From Blastocatellia bacterium (lineage in GTDB: Bacteria > Acidobacteriota > Blastocatellia > HR10 > J050), in the NCBI GenBank assembly GCA_025054955.1, contig JANWZE010000030.1:59414-123413 (forward strand): 64,000 nt of DNA, given 5' to 3'. Positions 7,370 through 16,166 of the stretch are shown piece after piece. Both the position numbers and the translations under genes were made by a program. Position 1 is the stretch's first letter; every line of letters begins with the position of its first letter. The notes beneath the pieces are model-generated. The model was not told the origin of the DNA. It was given only the letters and a program-made list of their open reading frames with translations, and did not search any database.

Positions 7370-8548
7370 TTAAGCAAGCAGCAACTTGGCGATCGTCTGA
7401 AGCTGCATGTTCGACGTGCCTTCATAAATCTTGCCGATCTTGGCATCGCGATAGTATTTCTCCACCGGATAATCTTTGGTGTAGCCATAGCCGCCGTAAA
7501 TCTCAATGGCCAGCGATGCAACGCGCTCGGCGACGACCGAGGTGAAGTACTTGGTCATGGCAGCTTCTTTGACAAAATTGACGCCAGCATCCTTGAGCCG
7601 GGCGACGTTGTACGTCATCAGCCGGGCTGCCTCGATCTCTGTAGCCATCTCAGCCAGTTGAAACTGCACAGCCTGGAACTCCGAAATTGGCTGGCCAAAT
7701 TGCCGGCGCTCTTTGGAGTAGGCCAACGCGCATTCAAACGCTCCCTGCGCCAAACCAACCATCTGCGCGCCAATTCCGATGCGTCCTTCATTCAGCGTTT
7801 CGATGGCGACCTTGTAGCCTTTGCCGACTTCGCCGAGCACGTTCTCTTTGGGCACGCGGCAATCTTCGAGGATCAATTCGCATGTGCTGGAAGCGCGGAT
7901 GCCCAGCTTGTTCTCTTTCTTCCCAATTGAAAAACCTGGCGTGTCGCGTTCCACCAAAAAGGCTGTAATGCCCTTGTAGCCGAGCTTCGCGTCAATGGTA
8001 GCGAAGATGATGAACAAGCCAGCTTCCTGGGCATTGGTGATCCAGAGCTTGCGCCCGTTGAGCAAGAAGTGATCGCCCTGGTCGTCTGCCTTGGTCTGCA
8101 GGGCGAAAGCGTCGCTGCCAGAACCGGCCTCAGACAACGCATACGCGCCGACGGTGTCGTGACTCAGTCTGGTTAAATATCGCTGCTTCTGTTGCTCTGT
8201 TCCCCACCGACCGATGGCATTAGCCACCAGTGTGTTTTGAACATCCACAATCACGCCGGCGGAAGGATCAACCCGTGAAAGTTCTTCGACGGCCAGACAG
8301 GCCATGAAAAAGCTGCCGCCCGCGCCACCGTACTCCGAGGGAATATGAATGCCCATCAATCCGAGATCAAAAAATTGTTGGATCAGTCCCTTATCAAACA
8401 CGCCGTCATGATCCATTTTTTCCACCAGTGGGCGAATCTGCTCTTCAGCAAATTGGCGGACGGTTTGTCGAAAAAGCTGTTCGTCTTCGGAAAGTCTGGT
8501 CAAGGGCACGCCCGCGACGAGTTCTTGCGCTGTCGCTTGTTGACTCAT
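7370..8548 (-). CDS. Acyl-CoA dehydrogenase, short/branched-chain type
   Basis: An FAD-dependent acyl-CoA dehydrogenase (392 residues) that introduces the alpha,beta double bond into acyl-CoA and passes electrons to ETF. Visible family features are YALSEAGSGSDAF (FAD/substrate signature), the WITNA segment, RRQFGQPISEFQAVQF, and near the C-terminus YEGTSNMQLQTIAK, whose Glu is the catalytic base position of short-chain enzymes. ATG 8548 is used: a GGAGGT ribosome site precedes it, and the more upstream in-frame ATG lies inside that site. A promoter (8584-8613) sits directly upstream, divergent from sucD. Chain length specificity cannot be assigned. Confidence 0.93.
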   Translation of the reverse strand: MSQQATAQELVAGVPLTRLSEDEQLFRQTVRQFAEEQIRPLVEKMDHDGVFDKGLIQQFFDLGLMGIHIPSEYGGAGGSFFMACLAVEELSRVDPSAGVIVDVQNTLVANAIGRWGTEQQKQRYLTRLSHDTVGAYALSEAGSGSDAFALQTKADDQGDHFLLNGRKLWITNAQEAGLFIIFATIDAKLGYKGITAFLVERDTPGFSIGKKENKLGIRASSTCELILEDCRVPKENVLGEVGKGYKVAIETLNEGRIGIGAQMVGLAQGAFECALAYSKERRQFGQPISEFQAVQFQLAEMATEIEAARLMTYNVARLKDAGVNFVKEAAMTKYFTSVVAERVASLAIEIYGGYGYTKDYPVEKYYRDAKIGKIYEGTSNMQLQTIAKLLLA

Positions 8549-8583
8549 AGCCACCTCCATATCTTGATAAAATGAGCCGGGAG

Positions 8584-8613
8584 ATAGTACCTACAATGAA
8601 CCAGCCCGGTCAA
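8584..8613 (-). promoter_or_regulatory. Promoter of acyl-CoA dehydrogenase
   Basis: Reverse strand: TTGACC (8613-8608), 18-base spacer, TACTAT (8589-8584). It leaves a leader of roughly 30 bases to ATG 8548 and is divergent from the sucD promoter at 8622-8651. Confidence 0.55.
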
Positions 8614-8621
8614 CACAGAGG

Positions 8622-8651
8622 TTGTCGGAGCTGAACCGGTTATGTTATAGT
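8622..8651 (+). promoter_or_regulatory. Promoter of sucD
   Basis: TTGTCG (8622-8627), 18-base spacer, TATAGT (8646-8651). The predicted transcript starts near 8658, about 40 bases before the sucD start codon. Confidence 0.5.
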
Positions 8652-8698
8652 CCTGGCCTGATTGAGAACCAAAACTTTTCAATTGAGGCAATGCTATC

Positions 8699-9571
8699 TT
8701 GAGCATATTGGTTGATCAGAACACCCGCTTGTTGGTGCAGGGTATCACTGGGAAAGAAGGGACCTTTCACACACAACAAATGAAAGCCTACGGCACGAAT
8801 GTCGTGGCTGGCGTCACGCCCGGTCGCGGCGGCACGACCCACGAAGGCATTCCCGTGTTCAACACGGTTGATCAAGCCGTTCGCCAGACCGGCGCCAATG
8901 TCAGCGTGATTTACGTTCCGGCGGCATTCGCTGCCGACGCGATCATGGAAGCGGCCGATGCCGGATTGCCGCTCGTGGTGTGTATTACCGAAGGCATTCC
9001 GGTGCTCGACATGATCAAGGTCGTCACGTTTCTCAAAGGCCGTCCGACGCGCCTGATCGGGCCTAATTGTCCTGGCATTATCTCGCCCGGCAAATGCAAG
9101 GTCGGCATCATGCCCGGACAAATTCATCAGGAAGGGTGCATCGGCGTCGTCTCACGCAGCGGCACGTTGACCTATGAAGCCGTCTGGCAACTGACCGAAC
9201 TTGGCTTGGGACAATCCACCTGCATCGGCATCGGCGGTGATCCCATCCATGGGACCAACTTCATTGATGCGTTGACCCTGTTTGAACAGGATGATCAAAC
9301 GGAAGCCATTGTGATGATCGGCGAGATCGGCGGCACAGCCGAAGAAGAAGCCGCGCAAGTGGTCAAAGAACGAATCACCAAGCCTGTGTTCGGATTCATC
9401 GCCGGTCGAACTGCGCCGCCCGGACGACGCATGGGACACGCTGGCGCCATCATTGCTGGCGGCAAAGGCACAGCGCAAGAAAAGATCGCCGCCATGCAGG
9501 CCGCCGGCATTCACGTGATTGAGAATCCTGCCGACATCGGTCAAACCGTCGCCCGCACCTTGGGCAAGTAA
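8699..9571 (+). CDS. sucD: Succinyl-CoA synthetase (ADP/GDP-forming) alpha subunit
   Basis: The alpha subunit of succinyl-CoA ligase, which couples succinyl-CoA to succinate conversion with NTP formation in the TCA cycle. Visible are the CoA-binding [11 protein letters not shown] loop, [21 protein letters not shown], and [10 protein letters not shown], whose His is the phosphorylated residue. Length 290 matches the family. The best start is TTG 8699, after TTGAGG about ten bases upstream; no in-frame ATG exists near the N-terminus, so weak initiation is likely. The beta subunit sucC is not adjacent in this window. ndk follows in the same direction, a sensible partner for nucleotide exchange. 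Confidence 0.95.
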   Translation: MSILVDQNTRLLVQGITGKEGTFHTQQMKAYGTNVVAGVTPGRGGTTHEGIPVFNTVDQAVRQTGANVSVIYVPAAFAADAIMEAADAGLPLVVCITEGIPVLDMIKVVTFLKGRPTRLIGPNCPGIISPGKCKVGIMPGQIHQEGCIGVVSRSGTLTYEAVWQLTELGLGQSTCIGIGGDPIHGTNFIDALTLFEQDDQTEAIVMIGEIGGTAEEEAAQVVKERITKPVFGFIAGRTAPPGRRMGHAGAIIAGGKGTAQEKIAAMQAAGIHVIENPADIGQTVARTLGK

Positions 9572-9670
9572 CCCAGACCGGCCATGACGCAACAGCACAG
9601 GCTACACCCAGCCATCGGCGCGAATCTCTGCTCGCCGACGATTCATTCATTCTGAGAGGATACGAGAACC

Positions 9671-10090
9671 ATGACGGAACAAACGCTGGCCATCATCAAG
9701 CCCGACGCTGTCGCGGCTCATCATATCGGCGAGATCATTCACCGGATCGAAGCCGAGCAATTCACCATCCGCGCCATGAAGATGGTCCATCTGAGCAAAA
9801 GGCAGGCCGAAGGTTTCTATGCTGTGCATCGCCACCGGCCATTCTTTGACAGCCTGACGACGTTCATGTCCAGCGGCCCATGCGTGGTGCTCTTGCTGGA
9901 GCGCGAATCGGCCATTGCCCACTGGCGACAGACGATGGGCGCGACCGATCCAGCTCAGGCTGAAGAGGGCACGCTGCGCAAACGTTTCGGCTCATCCATC
10001 GAGCGCAACGCGACACACGGGTCAGACGCGCCGGATACGGCCGCATTCGAAATTGCTTACTTCTTCAACGGTCTGGAACGTCACTCATGA
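9671..10090 (+). CDS. ndk: Nucleoside diphosphate kinase
   Basis: Ndk transfers the gamma-phosphate of ATP to other NDPs through a phospho-histidine. The 139-residue protein starts [13 protein letters not shown], contains [18 protein letters not shown], and has the active-site segment [10 protein letters not shown] with the catalytic His. Normal length; ATG 9671 has an upstream GAGAGGA site. It lies 99 bases downstream of sucD and four bases before a DUF2905 gene, probably one transcript. Confidence 0.95.
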   Translation: MTEQTLAIIKPDAVAAHHIGEIIHRIEAEQFTIRAMKMVHLSKRQAEGFYAVHRHRPFFDSLTTFMSSGPCVVLLLERESAIAHWRQTMGATDPAQAEEGTLRKRFGSSIERNATHGSDAPDTAAFEIAYFFNGLERHS

Positions 10091-10094
10091 TCGT

Positions 10095-10334
10095 ATGGAC
10101 ATTGGCGTGACAACGCTTGGCAAGACGCTCATGCTGATCGGCCTCGCGCTGGTCATGATCGGCGGACTTGTCTGGTTGATCGGGCGATTCCCTACACTGG
10201 GACTTGGACGCTTGCCCGGCGATATTCTCATCAAGCGAGAGAATTTCACGTTCTATTTTCCGCTGGGCACGAGTATCCTGATCAGTGTGATTATCTCGCT
10301 CGTCTGGTGGCTCATTTCATGGGCGCGGCGCTGA
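10095..10334 (+). CDS. DUF2905 family small membrane protein
   Basis: A 79-residue protein with two transmembrane segments (about residues 8-30 and 56-76) around the family signature LPGDILIKRENFTFYFPLGT, which identifies DUF2905. The function of the family is unknown; it is widespread and often sits beside housekeeping genes. ATG 10095 lies four bases after the ndk stop, so translation is probably coupled. An upstream in-frame extension overlaps ndk and is rejected. Confidence 0.8.
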   Translation: MDIGVTTLGKTLMLIGLALVMIGGLVWLIGRFPTLGLGRLPGDILIKRENFTFYFPLGTSILISVIISLVWWLISWARR

Positions 10335-10466
10335 AGGATTTCACACCACCGCCCAATCTCAGACAGGACGCTCTCCGCAAAGCACGCTGCGAAAGCTTAT
10401 ACCAATAGTCCGCAGAAAGGTCACGTGTGAGAAGCCAAATGCAGAACAGGAGCAGAACCCTCCCAA

Positions 10467-10572
10467 TAGAGCGATTTTCAATTGCATTTAGCCTGAGGGC
10501 CTTGAATCCCACAGGCTGATGCACGTTGGAAGCGTGCGCTCCCAAGATCAACTCATTCACAAACCGCGCTCA
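10467..10572. mobile_element. MITE-like 105-bp element, copy B (3' end of ispG)
   Basis: A copy of the element also found at 16062-16166 and 48875-48979. The left end is TAGAGCGATTTTCAATTGC. The right end is diverged (AAACCGCGCTCA against consensus AAATCGCTCTA). The internal hairpin GCACGT-TGGAA-GCGTGC is kept, and a second stem is formed by GCCT/AGGC. The right end overlaps ispG: the last four codons and the TGA stop of ispG lie in the element. No coding capacity; mobility would require a transposase in trans. Confidence 0.75.
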
Positions 10573-11804
10573 TCTGTGCGCCGATCCATGCGACCGTAGT
10601 GCGATGCTACATACTCATCCAGAAGCTTGATGAAGTCGGTCACAATCGTTGACCCCTTGAGCGTGGTCAGCAACCGACCATCGGCGTAGACTGGGGCTTT
10701 GGGTTCCTCGCCCGTTCCCGGTAGTGAAATGCCGATGTTGGCATGTTTGGATTCACCGGGGCCGTTCACGACGCAGCCCATCACTGCGACTTTCAATTCT
10801 TCGACGCCGCGATACTGCTCGCGCCAACGAGGCATCTGATCACGCAGATAGGCTTGAATCTGCTCGGCCATCTCCTGAAAGAACGTGCTGGTCGTGCGCC
10901 CGCAGCCAGGGCATGCCGAGACCTGCGGGGCAAAGCTGCGAAGACCGAGCGATTGCAAAATCTGCTGAGCAACCACGACTTCTTCAGTTCGATCGCCGCC
11001 TGGCGGCGGCGTCAGGCTCACACGAATGGTATCGCCGATGCCCTCTTGCAGCAACACGGCCAACGCCGCCGTGCTGGCCACGATCCCTTTTGTACCCATG
11101 CCAGCTTCGGTCAACCCCAGATGCAACGGATAATCGCACCGCGCGGCTAGATCACGATAAACCGCGATCAGGTCTTGAACCTGAGAAACTTTTGCGCTGA
11201 GGATGATGCGATCATGCGGCAGTCCGTAGTGCTCGGCGAGCGCAGCCGAGCGCAAGGCGCTTTCGACCATTGCCTCCATTGTCACCACGCGCGCATCTCT
11301 CGGCTCAGGGCGACGCGCGTTCTGCTCCATCAATTCGGTCAACAAGGCTTGATCGAGCGAGCCCCAATTGACGCCGATGCGCACCGGTTTCTCATGCTCA
11401 ATGGCGATTTCAATAATGCGGCGGAAGTTTTCATCGTGCTTCTCTCGGACGCCGACGTTGCCCGGATTGATTCGATACTTGGCCAGCGCGCGGGCGCACT
11501 CGTTGAACTGGCTGAGTAGAATGTGGCCGTTGTAATGAAAGTCGCCGATGATCGGCACATGCACTCCTTGATCGCGCAAACGCGCAACGATCGCCGGAAC
11601 GGCCGCAGCGGCTTCCTTCGTATTGACCGTCACCCGCACCAGCTCTGATCCGGCGCGCGCCAACGCCGCGACTTGCGCCACCGTTGCATTGACGTCAGCC
11701 GTGTCCGTGTTCGTCATGGATTGCACAACAATCGGATGACAACTGCCAATCATCACCCCACCGACGGCGACTGTCGTTGTTTGTCTGCGTTGAATGGCTC
11801 TCAT
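10557..11804 (-). CDS. ispG: 4-hydroxy-3-methylbut-2-enyl diphosphate synthase (IspG/GcpE)
   Basis: IspG converts MEcPP to HMBPP in the MEP isoprenoid pathway using a [4Fe-4S] cluster. The 415-residue protein opens with [15 protein letters not shown] and [10 protein letters not shown], has [12 protein letters not shown] and GVNWGSLD, and carries the cluster cysteines in SACPGCGRT and [11 protein letters not shown]. It is the short bacterial form without the insert domain. ATG 11804 is the only fitting start. The C-terminal residues ERGL and the TGA stop are encoded by the end of a MITE-like element (10467-10572), so the tail has been altered by insertion; all catalytic residues lie well before it. 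Confidence 0.95.
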   Translation of the reverse strand: MRAIQRRQTTTVAVGGVMIGSCHPIVVQSMTNTDTADVNATVAQVAALARAGSELVRVTVNTKEAAAAVPAIVARLRDQGVHVPIIGDFHYNGHILLSQFNECARALAKYRINPGNVGVREKHDENFRRIIEIAIEHEKPVRIGVNWGSLDQALLTELMEQNARRPEPRDARVVTMEAMVESALRSAALAEHYGLPHDRIILSAKVSQVQDLIAVYRDLAARCDYPLHLGLTEAGMGTKGIVASTAALAVLLQEGIGDTIRVSLTPPPGGDRTEEVVVAQQILQSLGLRSFAPQVSACPGCGRTTSTFFQEMAEQIQAYLRDQMPRWREQYRGVEELKVAVMGCVVNGPGESKHANIGISLPGTGEEPKAPVYADGRLLTTLKGSTIVTDFIKLLDEYVASHYGRMDRRTDERGL

Positions 11805-11857
11805 GATAGATCGTTCATTTTACTCGCTGCCGCCAGACAAATCTACTCACATGCTAA

Positions 11858-11886
11858 TTGTTCAAACAAGCGTCAATGCCTATAAT
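11858..11886 (+). promoter_or_regulatory. Promoter of the slt-like gene
   Basis: TTGTTC (11858-11863), 17-base spacer, perfect TATAAT (11881-11886). A transcript would begin near 11893, with an AGGGAGG site before ATG 11929. Confidence 0.6.
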
Positions 11887-11928
11887 GACCGCCGGCATGA
11901 GTGACACAGTCAGGGAGGCGGAGCGCCG

Positions 11929-14310
11929 ATGAAATCAACCAGCATGGCCGTTTACTCGCTGCTGGCGCTGCTGGCGCTGGCGGCAACGGATGCGAACGGG
12001 CCGACACTTCAACAACGACATGCACAGATTCGCCGAGCCGTTGAGGCGGCAGAGTGGCATCAAGCCGAAAAAGCGTTGCTCGAACTGCGACGCGCCATGC
12101 CAGCGGCATTCACTGCGAACAATTATGACTACTTGCTCGGACGTGTGCGACACAAGCAAGGCAAGCTCGATGCAGCCCGCCAAGAGTATGCGAGCGTGGT
12201 CGAGCGAAAAGCACTGCTGAGCGACTACGCGCTGTGGCATCTGGCTGAGATTGCCCGTTCCAGTGGCCAACCGGAAGCTCACCGGCATTACCTGGAAACG
12301 CTCATCCGCTCGTATCCGACCAGCTTGCTGGCTGAGCCAAGCCGTTGGCGGCTGGCCGATAGTTTCCTTGCGAGCAAGGATTATGCAAAGGCGCTCGCCA
12401 TCTACAACGAACTGGCGAAAGGGCAGGGCCCGCAGGCGCGAAAAGCGCAACTCAGAATCGGGCAGACCGAATTTGAAGCCGGACGACTCGCGGCGGCGCG
12501 CGCCGCGCTCAATGCCTTGTTGAGCAGCCGAACGCGGGACGACTATGCGCTGGCAGCCGTCCACTTGTTGGACGAGCTGGACAGCCGTGCTAACGCCACG
12601 CCGGATGTCACCACCCGTCTGCGACGCGCGCGGATTTACCAATTCAACCGCGACTATGATCAGGCACGCCGCCATTTTCTAGCGATTGTGAATGAAGCGC
12701 CGACGCATCCATCGGTCCCTGAAGTCCTCTACGAAATCGGACGCGGCTATTATCAACAGGAGCTTTTCGAGCAGGCCATCGAATGGTACGAGCGCGTCTA
12801 CAAGCAATTTCCTAAAACCAAGTACGGCGAGCAAGGCTTCTATCAAGCCGGCCACGCGCACGCGCGCATGCAACGATGGTCGCAGGCTGTCGAACGTTAT
12901 GAAGCCTATCTGGCCGCGTATCCCAAGGGCGAAACGGTGACGGGGGCGCACTTGAATGCTATTGACGCTTTGCGGTCTGCCGGCCAGGCGCAGGAAGCGC
13001 TTGCGTGGTGTCAGCGAACGATGGAGCGTTTTCCCGGCGAGCTGGCGGCCACCACAGCGTTGTTTTCGCAGGCGCGCATTCATCTGGCGCAACAGCAGTA
13101 CGAAGCGGCGCTCGCCGATTTCGACGCGCTGCTCAAGCACAATCTGAATCGTCCAGGCCCGCGCGCGCCGAATCGCCCGGAAGTCACGTTCATGCGCGGC
13201 TATTGCCTAGAACAATTGGGACGCTACAGCGACGCGGTGGCCGTTTATCTGAGTCTGCCTGATGAACGAGATCACTACTACGGCCATCGAGCCACAGCGC
13301 GACTGCGTGAGCTAGCGCGGCATCCTCAAGCCGGCGCGTTGATGCGCGCGCGAGTGAAAATGTTGCGGCAACGTGTGCAATCGGAGCAAGCCGCCGGTCG
13401 CTACCAGCAAGCCTTTGACGCCGCGCTTGAGGCGTGGCGACTCTGTCGGGACGACGATGAGCAGAAGCACTGGATTGAGCAACTGCGGCAATTGGTCGTG
13501 CGCCTTCCCGATGCGCGTTCGTGGGTCAACCTGCAGGTCATGAACATGGCACGCCCGATACGCAGCGAGGCAATCACGGTGGAACGGTCGGCTCGCGCGC
13601 TGGCCAGCGAATTACTCTTCCTCGGCCTGCCTGATGAAGGCGCGCCCGAACTATCAGCCTCCTTTGGTCCCAACCGCGCGCAACTGAGCTCCTCACAGTT
13701 ATACACGTTGGCCGTGTATCTGCTTCAGGGCGGCTATCCGGCCGAGGCGTTGGACATTGGCGAAATCTACTTGGCGCCGTTGATACAGCAACGTATTCAA
13801 CCCCGCTTATTACCGGCGAGGCTGGCCCAGACGCTCTATCCGGTGGCCTACAAAGACCTGTTGCAGCGATATGCCAGTGAGCGCAAGCTCGACCCGCGAT
13901 TCGTGCTGTCTGTTATCCGTCAAGAGAGCCGCTTTCGCGTGGAGGCGAAATCCATCGCGGCGGCGCGTGGGCTGCTGCAACTGATTCCTTCAACAGCGGA
14001 GCGACTGGCGCAGGAAGCCGGCAGGCGAAACTTTCAACTGGAACAACTCTATGAGCCGGAGATAGCCATCGAACTGGGCGTCCGGCATCTGGACGAGCTG
14101 CGACGCCAATTCTCCAACAACTGGCCGGCAGTGGCCGCCGCTTACAATGCAGGCGCCGAGAGCGTTCAGCGATGGCTCGCTCGCGCGCAGCATCCGGACC
14201 CCGACCGATTCGTCATAGAAATTGCTTTTCAGGAAACGAAGGATTACGTCTACCGCGTCATGAGCAACTACAACGCCTATCAACAGATTGTCTCAGAACG
14301 GTTGAAATAA
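11929..14310 (+). CDS. Soluble lytic murein transglycosylase (Slt70-like) with TPR superhelix
   Basis: A 793-residue exported enzyme that cleaves murein between MurNAc and GlcNAc, leaving 1,6-anhydroMurNAc ends. An N-terminal signal peptide (SMAVYSLLALLALAATDA) is followed by some 600 residues of TPR-like helical repeats and a C-terminal SLT domain. In that domain IRQESRF contains the catalytic Glu (residue 666), with ARGLLQLIPSTA and VAAAYNAGA as the other GEWL-fold motifs. ATG 11929 follows AGGGAGG, with a promoter at 11858-11886. The mpl gene follows in the same direction, pairing muropeptide release with muropeptide reuse. Confidence 0.92.
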   Translation: MKSTSMAVYSLLALLALAATDANGPTLQQRHAQIRRAVEAAEWHQAEKALLELRRAMPAAFTANNYDYLLGRVRHKQGKLDAARQEYASVVERKALLSDYALWHLAEIARSSGQPEAHRHYLETLIRSYPTSLLAEPSRWRLADSFLASKDYAKALAIYNELAKGQGPQARKAQLRIGQTEFEAGRLAAARAALNALLSSRTRDDYALAAVHLLDELDSRANATPDVTTRLRRARIYQFNRDYDQARRHFLAIVNEAPTHPSVPEVLYEIGRGYYQQELFEQAIEWYERVYKQFPKTKYGEQGFYQAGHAHARMQRWSQAVERYEAYLAAYPKGETVTGAHLNAIDALRSAGQAQEALAWCQRTMERFPGELAATTALFSQARIHLAQQQYEAALADFDALLKHNLNRPGPRAPNRPEVTFMRGYCLEQLGRYSDAVAVYLSLPDERDHYYGHRATARLRELARHPQAGALMRARVKMLRQRVQSEQAAGRYQQAFDAALEAWRLCRDDDEQKHWIEQLRQLVVRLPDARSWVNLQVMNMARPIRSEAITVERSARALASELLFLGLPDEGAPELSASFGPNRAQLSSSQLYTLAVYLLQGGYPAEALDIGEIYLAPLIQQRIQPRLLPARLAQTLYPVAYKDLLQRYASERKLDPRFVLSVIRQESRFRVEAKSIAAARGLLQLIPSTAERLAQEAGRRNFQLEQLYEPEIAIELGVRHLDELRRQFSNNWPAVAAAYNAGAESVQRWLARAQHPDPDRFVIEIAFQETKDYVYRVMSNYNAYQQIVSERLK

Positions 14311-14318
14311 GCGGTCGT

Positions 14319-14348
14319 TTGACTTCGCTTGCGCCACCTTCGTACAAT
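14319..14348 (+). promoter_or_regulatory. Promoter of mpl, nearly leaderless
   Basis: TTGACT (14319-14324), 18-base spacer, TACAAT (14343-14348). The start of transcription expected near 14355 is only about four bases before GTG 14359, implying a leaderless or near-leaderless mRNA with no room for a ribosome site. Confidence 0.55.
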
Positions 14349-14358
14349 CCCCGCCGTC

Positions 14359-15798
14359 GTGAAGAATCAACAACGTCACTATCACCTCATTGGAATTTGC
14401 GGCACAGCAATGGCTGGACTAGCCGGATTACTGAAGGCTCAAGGCCATCACGTGACCGGCTCGGATGAGAACGTCTATCCGCCGATGTCCACGCTGCTTG
14501 AACAACTCGGTGTGACCGTCTTGCAGGGCTATCGCCCGGAGCATCTGCAACCGCCTCCGGATGTCGTGGTCATCGGCAATGCGCTCTCGCGCGGCAATCC
14601 AGAGATCGAAGAAACGCTCAACGCAAAACTCTATTACACGTCCATGCCGCAGGTCATCAAGGAGCAATTCATTCGCGGGCGCCACTCCATTGTTGTTGCT
14701 GGCACACATGGCAAGACGACGACGACATCGCTGGTGACATGGCTGCTGGAAGCGGGCGGCTTGAGTCCAAGCTTTCTCATCGGCGGCGTCGCCGAAAACT
14801 TCGGCAGCAGCTTTCGCCTCACTGATAGCCCCTACTTCGTCATCGAAGGCGATGAATACGATACGGCCTATTTTGACAAAGGACCGAAATTCATGCACTA
14901 CTTGCCGGACACCGCAATTCTCAATTGCATTGAATTCGATCACGCTGACATCTATGACAATTTGGAAGCTGTCAAGCTGGCATTTCGTCGGTTCGTCAAT
15001 CTGATTCCTGGCAACGGCGCGCTCATTGCCGACTTCGATTCGCCGCATGTGCGCGATGTGTCAACCATCGCGCGCTGTTCGCTGCACACGTTCGGACTCG
15101 GCGATCAGGCCGAGTGGCGGGCGACCGACATCAGCGCATCGGCTGAGGGCATGCGCTTTCGTGTCGTTCGCAACGGTCAAGAGTGGGGCGAGGTGAGCAC
15201 GCCGTTGATCGGTGAGATGAACGCGCGCAACGTACTGGCTGCCATTGCTGCGGCTACGCTGTTGGGTGTTGAACGTCGCATCATCGCCCAGGCGCTGCCT
15301 CAATTCAAAAGCGTCAAGCGACGGTTAGAAGTGCTGGGCGAAGTTGACGGCGTTACGGTGATTGACGATTTTGCTCACCATCCGACAGCCGTTCGTAGCA
15401 CGCTTGAGGCGCTGCGCGACAAGTATCCCGGACGGCGGTTGATTGCTGTCTTCGAGCCGCGCTCACGAACGTCCCGATTGAAAATCTTTCAGCAGGAATT
15501 TGAGGAGGCGCTCTCAGGAGCCGACATGGCCGTGATCGCGCCATTGTACAATCCCGGCGTCGCGCCTCAAGACGACTGGCTCTCAGTTGACATGTTGGTC
15601 GAACAGCTCAACCGGCGCGGCACGCGGGCACACGCGCCGGGAAGCGTAGATGAGATTGTCGCGTATCTCACTGAGGAAACTCGTCGCGGTGATGTCGTGG
15701 CCATCATGTCGAATGGCGCTTTTGGTGGCATTCATCAAAAGCTAATGGCGGCGCTGGCCAACCGCTCGCGTCGCCGGCGCATTGTGTCAGACACATAA
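14359..15798 (+). CDS. mpl: UDP-MurNAc:L-alanyl-gamma-D-glutamyl-meso-DAP ligase
   Basis: Mpl joins recycled L-Ala-D-Glu-meso-DAP to UDP-MurNAc, bypassing MurC, D and E. The protein (479 residues) opens YHLIGICGTAMAGLAGLLK, has the ATP loop [12 protein letters not shown], the segment EGDEYDTAYFDKGPKF typical of Mpl rather than MurC, and DDFAHHPTAV in the C-terminal domain. GTG 14359 is chosen because the conserved start follows at once and a promoter ends just before it; TTG 14329 is a poorer upstream option. It lies downstream of a lytic transglycosylase and converges on the dcw cluster, which has its own MurC. Confidence 0.93.
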   Translation: MKNQQRHYHLIGICGTAMAGLAGLLKAQGHHVTGSDENVYPPMSTLLEQLGVTVLQGYRPEHLQPPPDVVVIGNALSRGNPEIEETLNAKLYYTSMPQVIKEQFIRGRHSIVVAGTHGKTTTTSLVTWLLEAGGLSPSFLIGGVAENFGSSFRLTDSPYFVIEGDEYDTAYFDKGPKFMHYLPDTAILNCIEFDHADIYDNLEAVKLAFRRFVNLIPGNGALIADFDSPHVRDVSTIARCSLHTFGLGDQAEWRATDISASAEGMRFRVVRNGQEWGEVSTPLIGEMNARNVLAAIAAATLLGVERRIIAQALPQFKSVKRRLEVLGEVDGVTVIDDFAHHPTAVRSTLEALRDKYPGRRLIAVFEPRSRTSRLKIFQQEFEEALSGADMAVIAPLYNPGVAPQDDWLSVDMLVEQLNRRGTRAHAPGSVDEIVAYLTEETRRGDVVAIMSNGAFGGIHQKLMAALANRSRRRRIVSDT

Positions 15799-15829
15799 CA
15801 TGTGAGACCACACCAACGCACAGAAGGAG

Positions 15830-15850
15830 TGCTGCTGAGCTGAAGCAGCA
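15830..15850 (+). terminator. Terminator-like hairpin after mpl
   Basis: TGCTGCT, loop GAGCTGA, AGCAGCA, followed by TATTTGT, 32 bases past the mpl stop. Seven perfect pairs with a short T-rich tail: a plausible but weak intrinsic terminator. Confidence 0.45.
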
Positions 15851-15966
15851 TATTTGTCAGAAGCATCGAGGACGCAACCTCAAGACAGCCCAAGCCGAAC
15901 AATCCAAGCCAAACGAGATTTGCTCTAAGTAGGTGGACAAAAGTTCTGGGAATTTTGGGGGAGGGG

Positions 15967-16039
15967 ACGTTTCGGAGTGCGGTGCCGTCTCACCGCTTTC
16001 CGGCCAAAGCTGCGACAGGTCGCAGCACTCCAAAAACGT
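15967..16039. repeat. 73-bp element with inverted-repeat ends (GGAGTGC family)
   Basis: The ends ACGTTTCGGAGTGC and GCACTCCAAAAACGT are inverted relatives of each other. The interior contains GGTGCCGTCTCACCGC and GCTGCGACAGGTCGCAGC, which fold into hairpins. The shared words GGAGTGCGG and GCACTCC link it to the repeats at 1054-1302. Probably a short non-autonomous element. Confidence 0.55.
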
Positions 16040-16061
16040 CACGAACGTTTGTCACGTTACT

Positions 16062-16166
16062 TAGAGCGATTTCCAATTGCCTTTAGCCTGGAGGCCCCGC
16101 ATCGTGCGGGCGAATGCACGCCGCAAGCGTGCGCTCCCAAGATAAACTCATTCGCAAATCGCTCTA
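16062..16166. mobile_element. MITE-like 105-bp element, copy A (forms the ftsZ stop codon)
   Basis: The best-preserved copy. Ends are TAGAGCGATTT and AAATCGCTCTA, an 11-base perfect inverted repeat that includes TA at both edges, as expected for TA-targeting transposons. The interior has two hairpins: CCCGCA-TCG-TGCGGG and GCACGC-CGCAA-GCGTGC. The right end overlaps ftsZ so that the ftsZ stop TAG is the edge TA plus the first G of the element. Copies B and C lie at 10467-10572 and 48875-48979. Confidence 0.8.

Larger units (their letters stand above)
15799..16061. other. Convergent intergenic region between mpl and ftsZ
   Basis: With the adjoining element at 16062-16166 this makes about 365 bases without a gene. 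It holds a hairpin downstream of mpl (15830-15850), a 73-bp inverted-repeat-ended element (15967-16039), and otherwise unremarkable sequence. I see no small ORF with a ribosome site. Confidence 0.6.
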
